Positions 22,413 to 32,194 of a stretch of 64,000 nt of DNA are shown here, piece by piece. The stretch is from Solen grandis (taxonomy: Eukaryota; Mollusca; Bivalvia; Adapedonta; Solenidae), in the NCBI GenBank assembly GCA_021229015.1, contig CM037788.1:43134696-43198695 (forward strand), given 5' to 3'. Position numbers and translations under genes: made by a program. Position 1 is the first letter of the stretch. Every line of letters begins with the position of its first letter. Under the pieces are notes generated by a model. It was not told the DNA's origin. It ran no database searches and worked only from the letters and a program-made list of their open reading frames with translations.

Positions 22413-22634
22413 CTAGTCTCTGGTGTTGAGGAATAGTTTCCATTTTTCTTTGAATATCTCATGTTTGTTTTTCATGAAAGCAATTGTCTCTTCAGTTTGT
22501 ATATTTTTATTTGAATATTGTTTGAAGTAATGAATGTGAGGAATGTTTTGATTACATTTGCATTTAAATATGAAATATTTTGCTAACAACAATATACAGT
22601 TAACTGCAAATTGCAGTGTTTTGTTTCGTTTCAA
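22413..22634 (-). pseudogene. Possible LINE reverse-transcriptase C-terminal fragment
   Basis: A 73-codon minus-strand frame contains FAVNCILLLAKYFIFKCK, then IPHIHYFKQY and a lysine-rich end (FKEKWKLF). This resembles the extreme C-terminal part of the polyprotein in non-LTR elements, where an LLLAKYxIxKxK motif precedes a short charged tail. Nothing upstream matches the reverse transcriptase core, so it would be a 5'-truncated copy. The match is from memory of the motif only. Confidence 0.4.
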
Positions 22635-22739
22635 GCCTATACCCTAGCTAGTAAATAAATCGAACATTGTTTCATACAATTGAATTGACTTGTTTTTGTT
22701 CGTGTTAGTGGTCAGTATGGTTGCATTTGTTACAGTCGA

Positions 22740-22860
22740 TTACACAATGTCGTTTAGTCCCTCACCGCTTGGGGTTCGAATCCCGGTCGCACCGGGAAGA
22801 TTTCAAGCTTGAATGCGGTGGGTCGGTGGTTCTAGCCAGGGGTTTCATGCACCTTGGATA
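22740..22860 (+). repeat. tRNA-like B-box fragment, possible SINE
   Basis: GGGGTTCGAATCCCGGTCGC contains a perfect pol III B box, followed by GGTCGGTGGTTCTAGCCAGG, a sequence also partly present (reversed) near 24361-24420. No clear A box was found. Confidence 0.4.
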
Positions 22861-22889
22861 TTGGATTCCATATGTGTTAAATCTTTTCT

Positions 22890-22997
22890 AGAATCTCTCT
22901 TCAGAGAGATTGAACCCAGCATATATCTGGGTTCAATTATACCAAGATTGTTACGATTTCGTAACGTCTTGTGGCTATATTTGGCTGGCCACCGACG
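22890..22997. repeat. Cluster of three palindromes
   Basis: CTCTCTTCAGAGAG, an 11-bp stem ATTGAACCCAG/CTGGGTTCAAT with a 7-base loop, and GTTACGATTTCGTAAC follow each other within about 90 bases. They may be the tips of a small foldback element. Confidence 0.5.
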
Positions 22998-23300
22998 TTA
23001 CGATTCCTCCTGCATAAACTATTGGAGCAAAATCAATGTGTGTGAATCAGTTGTGTAAAGTTTATTCCAACTTAATATAATAACAAATAGTTGTTTTGAG
23101 TATTAATCAAAGTAGTTTTGTCCTTTTATACTCATCCGAATACAATTTAGTGTGCATTTGTAAATATTTTGCAAACCGTAAACAGATTTCGCGGATTACA
23201 AATGATAACTTTCGGTTTAGAATACGGCCAATGTGGGGTTATGAAAAAGTTACAAAACAACACAAAAAACAATTCAGTGACATTTTTACATAAGTGGGTA
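22998..23300. other. Intergenic, nothing recognised
   Basis: Short overlapping frames on both strands only. Confidence 0.35.
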
Positions 23301-24290
23301 ACCGTAAGGATGTAGGCGGATAGTGGTGGCAAAAAATTGTATATGTGGAGGGTAATAGAGGAGTAATAGAGGAGTAATAGAAATAGGGTGGGTTATGGTG
23401 AGTAAGGGGTTAAGAGTAATAGAAGTGGGTAATAGTGGATAATAGAGGAGTTATAGAGTAATAGAAGGGTTATGGTGAGTAAGGGGTTAAGAGTAATAGA
23501 AGTGGGTAATAGAATGGGTTTTTCGTAGGTGGTAATAGAGGAGTTATAGAGTAATAGAAGGGTTATGGTCAGTAAGGGGTTAAGAGTAATAGAAGTGGGT
23601 TAGGGTTAGGGCAGGGTTAGGGTTTAGCACGTTATACGTGGTGGGTAATAGAGGAGAAATAGAGTTATAGAAGGGTTATGGTGAGTAAGGGGTTAAGAGT
23701 AATAGAAGTGGGTAATAGAAGATTATAGGTTTTAAGCACGTTATACGTGGTGGGTAATAGAGGAGATAGAGTATAGAAGGGTTATGGTGAGTAAGGGGTT
23801 AAGAGTAATAGAAGTGGGTAATAGAATGTTATGGGTTTTTAGCTCTTTATAAGAGGTGGGTAATAGAGGAGCAATAGAGTAATAGAAGGGTTGTGGTGAG
23901 TAAGGGGTGAAGAGTAATAGAAGTGGGTAATAGAAGGTTATGGGTTTTGGGCATATTATACATGGTGGGTAATAGAGGAGTAATAGAAGGGTTATGGAGA
24001 GTAAGGGTTAAGAGTAATAGAAGTGGGTAATAGAAGGTTATGGGTTTTTAGCACTTTATACGTGGTGAATAATAGAGGAGTAATAGAAGGGTTATAGTGA
24101 GTAAGGGGTTAAGAGCAATAGAAGTGGGTAATACAAGGTTATAGGTTTTTTAATTCTTTATAGGAAGTGGGTAATAGAAGAGTAATAGAGTAATAGAAGG
24201 GTTATGGTGATTAAGGGGTTAAGGGTAAGGTTGAATATTTAGGGGTAAAGGTGAGTAAGCTTTGTTACTATAAATAGATTCCTTTGTTGT
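23301..24290 (+). repeat. Telomere-like G-rich satellite, array 2
   Basis: Same unit as array 1. The most telomere-like stretch of the window, GGTTAGGGTTAGGGCAGG and on, is at 23598-23625. It closes with the shared terminal block GGGTTAAGGGTAAGGTTGAA at about 24215 and then a GTT microsatellite. Confidence 0.8.
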
Positions 24291-24725
24291 TGTTGTTGTT
24301 GTGTTGAGTTTAAAGTCGCTGCGACAGTATTTTAGTCATATAGCGACGATCAGCTAATTGCAGGTGGAGGAAGACCCCGGATGCACAGAACCACCGGCCT
24401 AACACAAGCCAGCTGGAAGGCTTCCTCATTTTAAATTAATCATTACATGACTATCATCACCATCGTTGTCATCATTTAAAGAAAATGTATTATTTTTTCT
24501 TTTTATAATATGTTGCGCGCAAATCTGATTTCAATCACTTACTCGAACAGTCATCATCATCATCATCATCATCATCAAAATGAAAGGCCATTGAACGCAA
24601 CATTTCCTGGCCATAGCGTTAGGGGAGAGGAAAGAGATAACAAAAATAGTTTCATGTTCACACTTTTTTATCTATTGAACAGTACAACATAATGAATGAT
24701 TTCAGTTTTGTGGTGTTTGCGACAC
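24291..24725. other. Intronic or intergenic, short repeat and CAT microsatellite
   Basis: GGAGGAAGACCCCGGATGCA...AGCTGGAAGGCTTCCTCA (about 24365-24430) looks like a dispersed repeat with inverted GAGGAAG/CTTCCTC ends. A CAT array lies at 24551-24574. No exon seen. Confidence 0.4.
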
Positions 24726-24825
24726 CTGCATGTCTTCTTGGATGTCCTTCGTGGACACGTCGAGTGGGTTGATGATGGCCGAAAGAACCTTAGAGTCTAC
24801 GCTGTCCACTTTGCCTTCGGTTTGT
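24726..24825 (-). CDS. Internal exon of unknown gene
   Basis: The acceptor ATGTTTCAG and donor GACATGCAG|GTGTCG flank a 100-base exon that continues the exon at 25066-25187 in frame (phase 2 to phase 0). It reads TQTEGKVDSVDSKVLSAIIN then PLDVSTKDIQEDMQ, soluble, acidic and probably helical. No family recognised. The next exon leftwards was not found. Confidence 0.55.
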
Positions 24826-25065
24826 CTGAAACATATGAAGCTTTTACTATTTAAACAGTTACAAATGAGATACAATCTACAAATAATAATAATAATAATT
24901 ATTAAAACATGTGTTCAAATTGCCTCTTTCACTCGTATTTATATTCAGTAACAACTTGTCTTTAGAAATTAGTACGTCAAAATGCTAGACCGTTCACTTT
25001 ACCAAACCTTGTCAATTTATTTCCTTATTACTATCGTATCATTGACTAGAATGATTTAAACTCAC

Positions 25066-25187
25066 GTTCCAACCGCCCCTTCATGGACAACAGAAGGACT
25101 GGACTCCATTGTAGTAGGACAAGACGGTGTCGTAGGACAAGACGGTGTCTCTGATCCCTTCTTATCGAGTGACATCTTGGGTGGCAT
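25066..25187 (-). CDS. First coding exon of unknown gene
   Basis: The acceptor GTGTTCACAG lies immediately before ATG (MPPKMSLDKKGSE), and the exon ends GGAAC|GTGAGT in phase 2, matching the next exon at 24825. It includes a twofold repeat TPSCPT and a serine/proline-rich linker, suggesting a disordered N-terminus. Because the acceptor touches the ATG, a non-coding exon probably lies upstream; the exon at 26408-26576 is in an incompatible phase. The two-exon phase match supports a real gene. Confidence 0.55.
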
Positions 25188-25239
25188 CTGTGAACACACG
25201 GGATTAAAAGTTAATGTTTATAGATATTATGGCGAGTTA

Positions 25240-25575
25240 CGCGTAAAAGTCAGGGTAAAGTGGGTAAACGTCCGATTGTAGGCTTCTAACAATAGAAGTG
25301 GGTAATAGAAGGTTTTAGGTTTTTAGCTCTTTATAGGAGGTGGGTAATAGAGAAGTAATAGAGTAATAGAAAGGTTATGGTGAGTAAGGGGTTAAGAGTA
25401 ATAGAAGTGGGTTATAGAAGGTTTTGGTTTTTTTTTCTCTTTATAAAAGGTGTGTAATAGAGGAGTAATAGAGTAAAAGAAGGGTTATGGTGAGTAAGGG
25501 GTTAAGGGTAAGGTTATATCTTTGGGAGTAAAGGTGAGTAAGCTTTGTTACTAAAAATAGGTTCCTTTGTCCGTT
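25240..25575 (+). repeat. Telomere-like G-rich satellite, array 3
   Basis: Starts with GTCAGGGTAAAGTGGGTAAA CGTCCGATTGTAGGCTT, also found near 20330-20370, and closes with the shared terminal block ending GTTACTAAAAATAG. Common start and end blocks suggest the arrays spread as units. Confidence 0.75.
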
Positions 25576-25777
25576 GCATTGAAGTGGTTTTGTTGATTCT
25601 GCTGCTATTTTAATACCTAAAATAATCACTGTTAAATCATTTTAAATCGACCTCTGTACATAATGATTTAAATTTTGATTATATGTGATTTTTTGATAAC
25701 TAAATTACTTTTGTAACAATAATTTCTAATCAAACTTTTCCTCCGCCTGTCTGACGGGGTCATCGTCCCGCGAATGT

Positions 25778-26085
25778 AATAGAAATAGGGTGGGTTATGG
25801 TGAGTAAGGGGTTAAGAGTAATAGAAGTGGGTAATAGAAGATTATATGTTTTTAGCACGTTATACGCGATGGATAATAGAGGAGTTATAGAGTAATAGAA
25901 GGGTTATGGTGAGTAAGGGGTTAAGAGCAATAGAAGTGGGTAATACAAGGTTATAGGTTTTTAATTCTTTATAGGAAGTGGGTAATAGAAGAGTAATAGA
26001 GTAATAGAAGGGTTAGGGTGAGTAAGGGGTTAAGGGTAAGGTTGAATCTTTGGGAGTAAAGGTGAGTAAGCTTTGTTACTAAAAA
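25778..26085 (+). repeat. Telomere-like G-rich satellite, array 4
   Basis: Same unit and same closing block as the other arrays. It joins directly onto duplication copy B. Confidence 0.8.
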
Positions 26086-26606
26086 TAGATTCCTTTGTTA
26101 TCTTTTGCGCCATTTATTTTCCTTACAGTTCTTATATGGCCACTTCAATAAAGACATTAACCACGGCTAAGTTGATTATCTCTTATATTTTTAGATACTT
26201 ATATGAAACATTATAATTATGATTGTTCATCATCATCATCATCATCATCAAAATAATCCTCAAAACGATTATCATCATCCTGCATCTACTCCTTTTCCTC
26301 AGCATCAAAACATGTTGTAAAAGTAAAATTAAAATATTTTAATTAAATTATCATACCAAAAATAAATTGGCTACTAACGCATGTTCACCATGCTAAAATC
26401 CTCTTACCTCTATAAACTATATACTCCTCGATATCCAAATCTAACTGTGAGCAAAGCGTTATACACACGTTTTCTCCTGAATAATCAAAATATCCTGAAC
26501 TGACTAACTGCCAAAACCTAACTAACGCAGCGCAGTGTGCAAATTTGAAAATATTACTACGTGACATTGTATCCAATCAGATTTAAACACTGCTGATAAA
26601 CATGTT
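26086..26606 (-). repeat. Segmental duplication, copy B
   Basis: Near-identical to 21346-21902, with a few substitutions and a shorter CAT microsatellite (26227-26250). Confidence 0.9.
26408..26576 (-). CDS. First coding exon of unknown gene, copy B
   Basis: Same length, ATG and donor (TATAGAG|GTAAGA) as copy A. The four amino-acid changes include G to S at residue 7 and L to S in QLVSSGYFD, with no stop. Copy B keeps sequence upstream of the ATG that copy A lost to a poly-T tract, so B may be the ancestral copy. Function unknown. Confidence 0.45.
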
Positions 26607-28030
26607 ACGTCATCCACAAATAGCGTGATTCTATTTATAATACTTTTAAAAAAATAGCCGCTGATTATCCAAGTTCCTCGTTAAAGTCCATAAATTCATA
26701 TATTCAATTAATAACTCTGACAGTCGCTTAATATATATTGGTGTTTTAATTATATTATTAATGTATACCTGGTTCCTCAATTTTTCACAGAGTTATGGCC
26801 CCTTGACTTTTTGGCCTATAGTACATGTTGCATGATTCTTGTCCGGGCTATTTCTCAGGAACTAATGGCTTGAATTCAATGAAACTTTATGGAAAGCTTT
26901 ATTACCAAGAGTAGATACGCAAATCGTTGATGTGACCAGGTTCCTCAATTTTTAAGAGAGTTATGGCCCCTACTACCATGTTGTTGACTGATATTCATGT
27001 CATTTGCCTAATTTAACAGGAGATATCATTTAAACAAAACCCCACAAAATTCAATATGCTAGTAATGTCAATCATAATCATGTCAGCTTATTGTTGTTTA
27101 GGCCATTAAACACTATTTCAAATATCCAGTCATATGTCAAGAGTGTTGGTTAACCTCTTTGATATGAGCACACATTGAAATGTATGACTTAATTTTCAGT
27201 AGCATAAAAACTTAAAAAAAAATCAATGAAAGATCTGATGAGTAACACGTATTATCATATTAAATGGTAAACTGTTACTAAGTCTCCAAATTAGAGTTGG
27301 TAAAACATCTCATCTGATGAGGAGAATAGATCGCATTACCTGGATTCTATACATGATAAGCATGTGCTGATCCCATTCCGGTCCTTAACATATCCTCCCA
27401 CCCATTGACCAAGGCCTTATTTGTAACAATGACGTTCTTCGGGGAGCAGCTGTCAGTTCTACTGACTTTCTTGTTTCAAACTGACACGAAGCTTACAGGC
27501 GAGTTTATTTGTTTGTTAGAAAGATTAATGAGTGATTTTATGTCAAAACTTAATAAGCAGCAGTATAAATATTGGTCTCCATCAATAAATCTTTACGACA
27601 GAACATGGTTTTCGGCAATACATACTAAAACACGAAATAAACAAACGAGTAAGCACATACATAAAGGGATTCCCAATCGTCAATATGAAAGATGCGATGG
27701 AACGAAATACGCGATAGAACGAAATAAATGCGTTTCCCGGGACTACTTCGTACCATCGCGAATGGACTGTATATTGAAAGGGGCATAACTCCTGACCTAA
27801 TTGGCTGATATCAGCCGTAATTGAACTTGGCTATGAGATTATAGTAATAAACATTGTCATAGAGTTTGAAGATGATTACTTGAGAAATGAAGATGCTAGA
27901 GTGCAAACAATCTAACAGTGGATGATGGACGGACATTCATCTATCCAAATAGCTCATCCTGAGCACATGTGCTCAGGTGATCTATAAAGGTATTATCAAT
28001 AATACAAAATATAAATATATTGTATCAAAT
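26607..28030. repeat. Dispersed repeat fragments ending in a CTGAGCACATGTGCTCAGG tip
   Basis: A block with GGTTCCTCAATTTTT and GAGTTATGGCCCC is repeated at about 26770 and 26938. At 27935-27985 GGACGGACA and CTGAGCACATGTGCTCAGG mark the hairpin end of the element family seen at 8641 and 63110. A 127-codon plus-strand frame within (27405-27788) has no domain and is not annotated. Confidence 0.5.
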
Positions 28031-29459
28031 CAATTTAAGTTTTGGGGCAGTTCAAGTTTCGGGACACCCTTTATTTTTTTTATTTTTTGGAAAATGATTA
28101 TTTTTCATGTCTCTAAATTCAACAATTTGCATATGTGTATTAATTATGTATAAAAAGTTTCAACTAAACTAATTATGTATAATATAATGTAGTATAATCA
28201 TATTTGTTTTAATCATGAAAACATTCTTCTACTTTTTATGTATACTAAAAATTTTAAAATCTGGCTAGAGTAGTTTTGAAAGAGATGATTTTTAAAGTTT
28301 TCATATGATGCATTTTCCAAAACAAAGGCCAACACCCAGGTGCACGAGTCTTGAGTAATATATCCATAAAGTTTCAAGTCTTTTAGAGTTATGTGCATCA
28401 AAACATAAAATTCCATATTTTTCAAAAACAAAGGCCCATAACTATGTGAACTTCAACAGGAATTCTATGAAAATATCCAGGTGTGCATGTTCATGTTGGG
28501 AATAATATAACCATGGTGTTTCAAGTCTGTTGTACAAATACTTTCAGAGTAACATGCGTCACAAACATAAAATTTCATTTTTAAAAAAAAAAAAAAAAAA
28601 AGGCCCATAACTGTCAACTTCAACAATGGTTTGATAAAATACCAAGGTGCACAAGTTCATGTCCTGAAATATATATCCATGAAGTTTCAAGTCTGTTGTA
28701 CAAATACTTTCAGAGTTACATGTGTCACAAACTTTCAGGTCAGATGGACCATTTTTGGTGGGGGTATAAAAACGTTCCCTTATTACATGTGCTAAACGAT
28801 AGTCTCCTCTACAAAGTAAGATGTCAGAGTCTGTTGCTTTTTCATGGGGATCAACATTCATCATTTCCTGTAGCTTGCTATGTTTATTTCGGATGAAAAC
28901 ATGATTAACCAGTTATACATGACAGCAAATATTGTTAACAACATAATGTTTTTACATATTGCCTAACCTGTACTTACTGTGTATCGCATAATATAAATTG
29001 CAGATCATTGATCGCATATCGTATGGTATCAAATGAAGAACGCATCATACTGAATCACAAAGGTAAATCAAATGTGCTATCACACATCACATATTTTTTG
29101 TATTTCTATCTTTTATCAGTAGTATTTTTAACAACTGATGCAAAAGCACCACTGTATTATGTACCAGTAATTAACAAGATACCAAAACAGGCATATCCCT
29201 GCATTTCTCAGACGTTGTTAAATGTGAAAGCAAGGTTTATGTGCATTTATCTGTAGTTTTTCATGAGTTTAACTACTGATATGACTCTGAATTTGCTCTT
29301 AAGTCATTTTTCAAGGACAATCTACAAAAACACAAAGTTTTAAGTAAAAGCTTTATTTTGCTAATATTAGTATAATTAATGTTTGTAGGCTGAAATAGAA
29401 AAACAAGAAAGATAACTTTGCTACTACGTTTTATTTTCTCAGCATTTAAACTATGCCTA
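28031..29459. repeat. Tandem repeat of GGCCCATAACTxTG units, then unremarkable sequence
   Basis: Between about 28270 and 28740, units of roughly 150 bases share GTTTCAAGTCTGTTGTACAA, TTTCAGAGTTACATG and GGCCCATAACT. The rest holds no recognisable gene. Confidence 0.5.
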
Positions 29460-29914
29460 TAAAAATTCACGTAACTTGACAGACATTTTCAAATTAAGAT
29501 ATAAGTGTGCTGTTAAAAGTAAGAAAAAGCCCATGAAACAACAAGGCTGTAAACTGGTATGTCATAAAACAACAAAGTTACAGAAAAGTAAGAAGAAAAA
29601 AAAAGAATTTCCCCATAAAACGATTGATAAGTCTTGGTCCATGCACGTTTATTAAAATACATTTTCTTATTAAGTTACTTGGTCCTTTGAGAAAAAGCTA
29701 ATTACAAAATGATGATACTATTTTTGATTACTTTACATCTATTTTGTTTCACATACCAAGTACCTAAGATATTCATATGAATAGATGAAGAAACAGCAGA
29801 TATAACTTTATAACATAGCTGAGAATGGGGTACCCCAATTCATGTAACAGGACAGACATATTTCATAAAATGTCAAATTACAAAATATCTAACATTATGT
29901 AACACTATTTCGAT

Positions 29915-30109
29915 TTAACAGTCATCAAATGAATAAAACTGAATCCTTGTGGTGCTCTTTTCTTCCACAAGCCTTGGACTGGGTAGTTTCTTCAATATGC
30001 TGGCTACACATTCCTGTGAGACATCTGGTCGAAGTGGCCACTTGTATAATTCGCCAGATTTCTCCATATATTGCAGTCTGAACTCTGAGTTGGACAATAC
30101 TTCAACAAT
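29915..30109 (-). CDS. Exon 5 (last) of unknown gene
   Basis: The acceptor AAAATTAACAG opens phase 0 and the frame runs 64 codons to TAA (IVEVLSNSEFRLQYMEKSG, LYKWPLRPDVSQECVASILKK, ending FYSFDDC). With exon 4 it forms a small barrel-like module followed by a helix. All four introns of the gene keep the reading frame, strong evidence that it is or was expressed as a spliced gene of about 960 residues. Confidence 0.7.
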   Translation of the reverse strand: MVEVLSNSEFRLQYMEKSGELYKWPLRPDVSQECVASILKKLPSPRLVEEKSTTRIQFYSFDDC

Positions 30110-31006
30110 CTGTTAATTTTATAGAAGAAAGTAAATAGCATGTATACACATTAAAATGGATTGAGTTGTTTAAAGCTCTGTTAGCTTAATGCTCTGTTAA
30201 GAGAAACATTTATATCTACATAGTCCAAGATTAATGAAAATTAACCATTATATTTGCTTGGAAATTAAGAAATCTTGTCTTTCTGCAATCAAAATGTCCA
30301 GGAATTAAAATGTTTACAGAAAAAAAGAGAATATTTTGAAATTACAAAAGTGGTATTAACTGATCATTATAACTCAGCTCTATTTTTATTGGTTTGAACT
30401 ACATAATTAATTTGATGTGTTACTTAGAAGAATGTCCTAATTACAAAATGAAAAGTAAAATTTAGAGGTATTTCAGAAAATAGGGTACATGTTATTTACA
30501 ATGATTTAATGGCAGGGTTTCTATTACAAGCATTATACAATCTCATGTTTGTGTATTGCTCCAATAATGGTCACATTAATCATTACATGTTGTACTAGGT
30601 AAGTGGTATATAATTTTTGTATACATTTATAATGGACACTTTATCCAGGCTGATTGAGAGCAGTAAAGGTTTTTGAAATCTGAAGATAGACCTGTGTAGT
30701 ATCAATAAGGTAAATGTTTCAACTTTAATACATAATAAATATAACATGCTAACATAAAAAAGGAACACAGAAAAGTAAATTGTCACTTTACTTTTTAAAA
30801 GGTAAGTGCTGAACAATCAGCTTTCATTCTAGGACATGTGGATGAGCACTTAGTATTAAAATTTAAAAAAAGTGTGTTCTTCTATTGTTTTTTTTAAATA
30901 AGTTTCTTGTTTTTTATTTTGACATTTTACACATGTCTTAGAATGAAACCAAGTTTTCATAGTAAAAATAAAGTTAACTTCATAAGATTCAATGGCAATG
31001 TTATAC

Positions 31007-31082
31007 CTCTGCTACAAACTCCATGTGGCGCTTTCCAACTTCGAGTTTGACCAGAACAAACTCTCCCTCTTTGTACATATGC
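31007..31082 (-). CDS. Exon 4 of unknown gene: start of a Tudor-like fold
   Basis: The acceptor TATCTCAG and donor GCAGAG|GTATAA give a 76-base exon in phase 2 to 0. It reads HMYKEGEFVLVKLEVGKRHM then EFVAE, a GxxVLVKxxxxKR...FVAxI pattern of short beta strands like Tudor/chromo-type barrels. It joins exon 5 seamlessly. Confidence 0.7.
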
Positions 31083-31256
31083 CTGAGATAGGACAACAAA
31101 CTTAAGTGTGTTTTTTTCTTTTCAGTTTTATTCAAAACAATACAGCATGACGAAACAATACATTATGGTGCTGTTATTTAATGTTTAAATTATGAATGCA
31201 GTTATTGTTCTTTTACTTCATAAGCACGCTGAAAATTTATTTGATTTGTAACTTAC

Positions 31257-31350
31257 TCTTCCTGATTTAATTCCTTCATTAGTGATTCTGTAGAAATGGG
31301 CTCTTCAAAAATGGATACAATTGATAGGTCAAGGGCACCAAAACTACAGT
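31257..31350 (-). CDS. Exon 3 of unknown gene
   Basis: The acceptor CTATTTTCAG and a perfect donor GGAAGA|GTAAGT flank 94 bases that carry the frame from phase 1 to phase 2 (DCSFGALDLSIVSIFEEPIS, then TESLMKELNQE). Mixed hydrophobic and acidic residues follow the repeat linker. Confidence 0.7.
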
Positions 31351-31818
31351 CTGAAAATAGATGATGAAAGTCATATAATTGAGTTAAACATAAATCTTGT
31401 TTTATAAAATTTTACAATGTTATTATTTAATCCCTCAAACACTTGCATGATGATATGATCAGTTTGGTCTGATGGGGAACCAAAATGTTCAGTCAAGTTG
31501 GTTGCCACCATATACCCTACATAATATTGTAGTGTTCTGTAAAGTCAATCAAATATATTACTACATATATAAATAACGTGCGGTTCCAGGAATTTTCATT
31601 GGGGGTGGGGGATGGCATTGGGCGCAAAAAACGCCACAGAAATTTCGAATTTTAGAGAGGGGGGGCACCTATGAATCCGTCCTTGTATAATGTAGAAGAC
31701 AAGGCTTCAAATTTCATAAATATACAAAATGTTATGGGTGTAAGAAGTCTAATGTGGTCAGAAATACATTTTAAAGTTACCTGTTAAAGTGATAAAATAA
31801 TGCAATATAAAACATTAC

Positions 31819-32055
31819 CCATATCTATTGGTATATCATCATCAGGTAAGGCAGGTTGGATCTCTACATCAGGTAAGGCAGGTTGGATCTCAACATCAGG
31901 TAAGGCAGGTTGGATCTCAACATCAGGTAAGGCATATTGGTCAGGTTGGATCTCAACATCAGGTAAGGCAGGTTGGATCTCAACATCAGGTTGGATCTCA
32001 ACGTCATGTTGGATCTCAGGTAAAGCAGCTTGGATCTCATTGCCAGGTAACAAAG
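31819..32055 (-). CDS. Exon 2 of unknown gene: acidic nonapeptide repeats
   Basis: The acceptor TCATCATAG and donor ATATGG|GTAATG keep phase 1 on both sides. The exon is built almost wholly of a VEIQPALPD repeat (six or more copies, some shortened), ending DDDIPID. It forms an acidic, proline-rich linker between the nuclease-like core and the C-terminal domain. Repeat number may vary between individuals. Confidence 0.7.
31843..32048. repeat. 27-bp coding minisatellite
   Basis: On the plus strand the unit reads CAGGTAAGGCAGGTTGGATC plus TCAACAT; some units are shortened or lengthened by whole codons. All changes keep the minus-strand reading frame open. Confidence 0.85.
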
Positions 32056-32194
32056 CTATGATGAATGTTAAAGAAAGCTGACCAAAACAGTATAATTATG
32101 TCAGAATGGAATTGTAATATAACTTTTACTAAAATGAATATGAACCAAGTAACTTGCTATATTTATCAAATTATTTCTTATTATAAAAGGATAC

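Noticed and set aside
23598..23625. True chromosome end
   Set aside because: Only a few TTAGGG units embedded in a degenerate satellite, with genes and transposons on both sides.
27405..27788. 127-codon plus-strand frame
   Set aside because: No domain, no splice or promoter signal, and it lies between dispersed repeat fragments; likely chance.
31800..32081. Plus-strand frame of ISTSGKAGW repeats
   Set aside because: Antisense reading of the coding minisatellite; the minus-strand exon has the splice sites and phase agreement.
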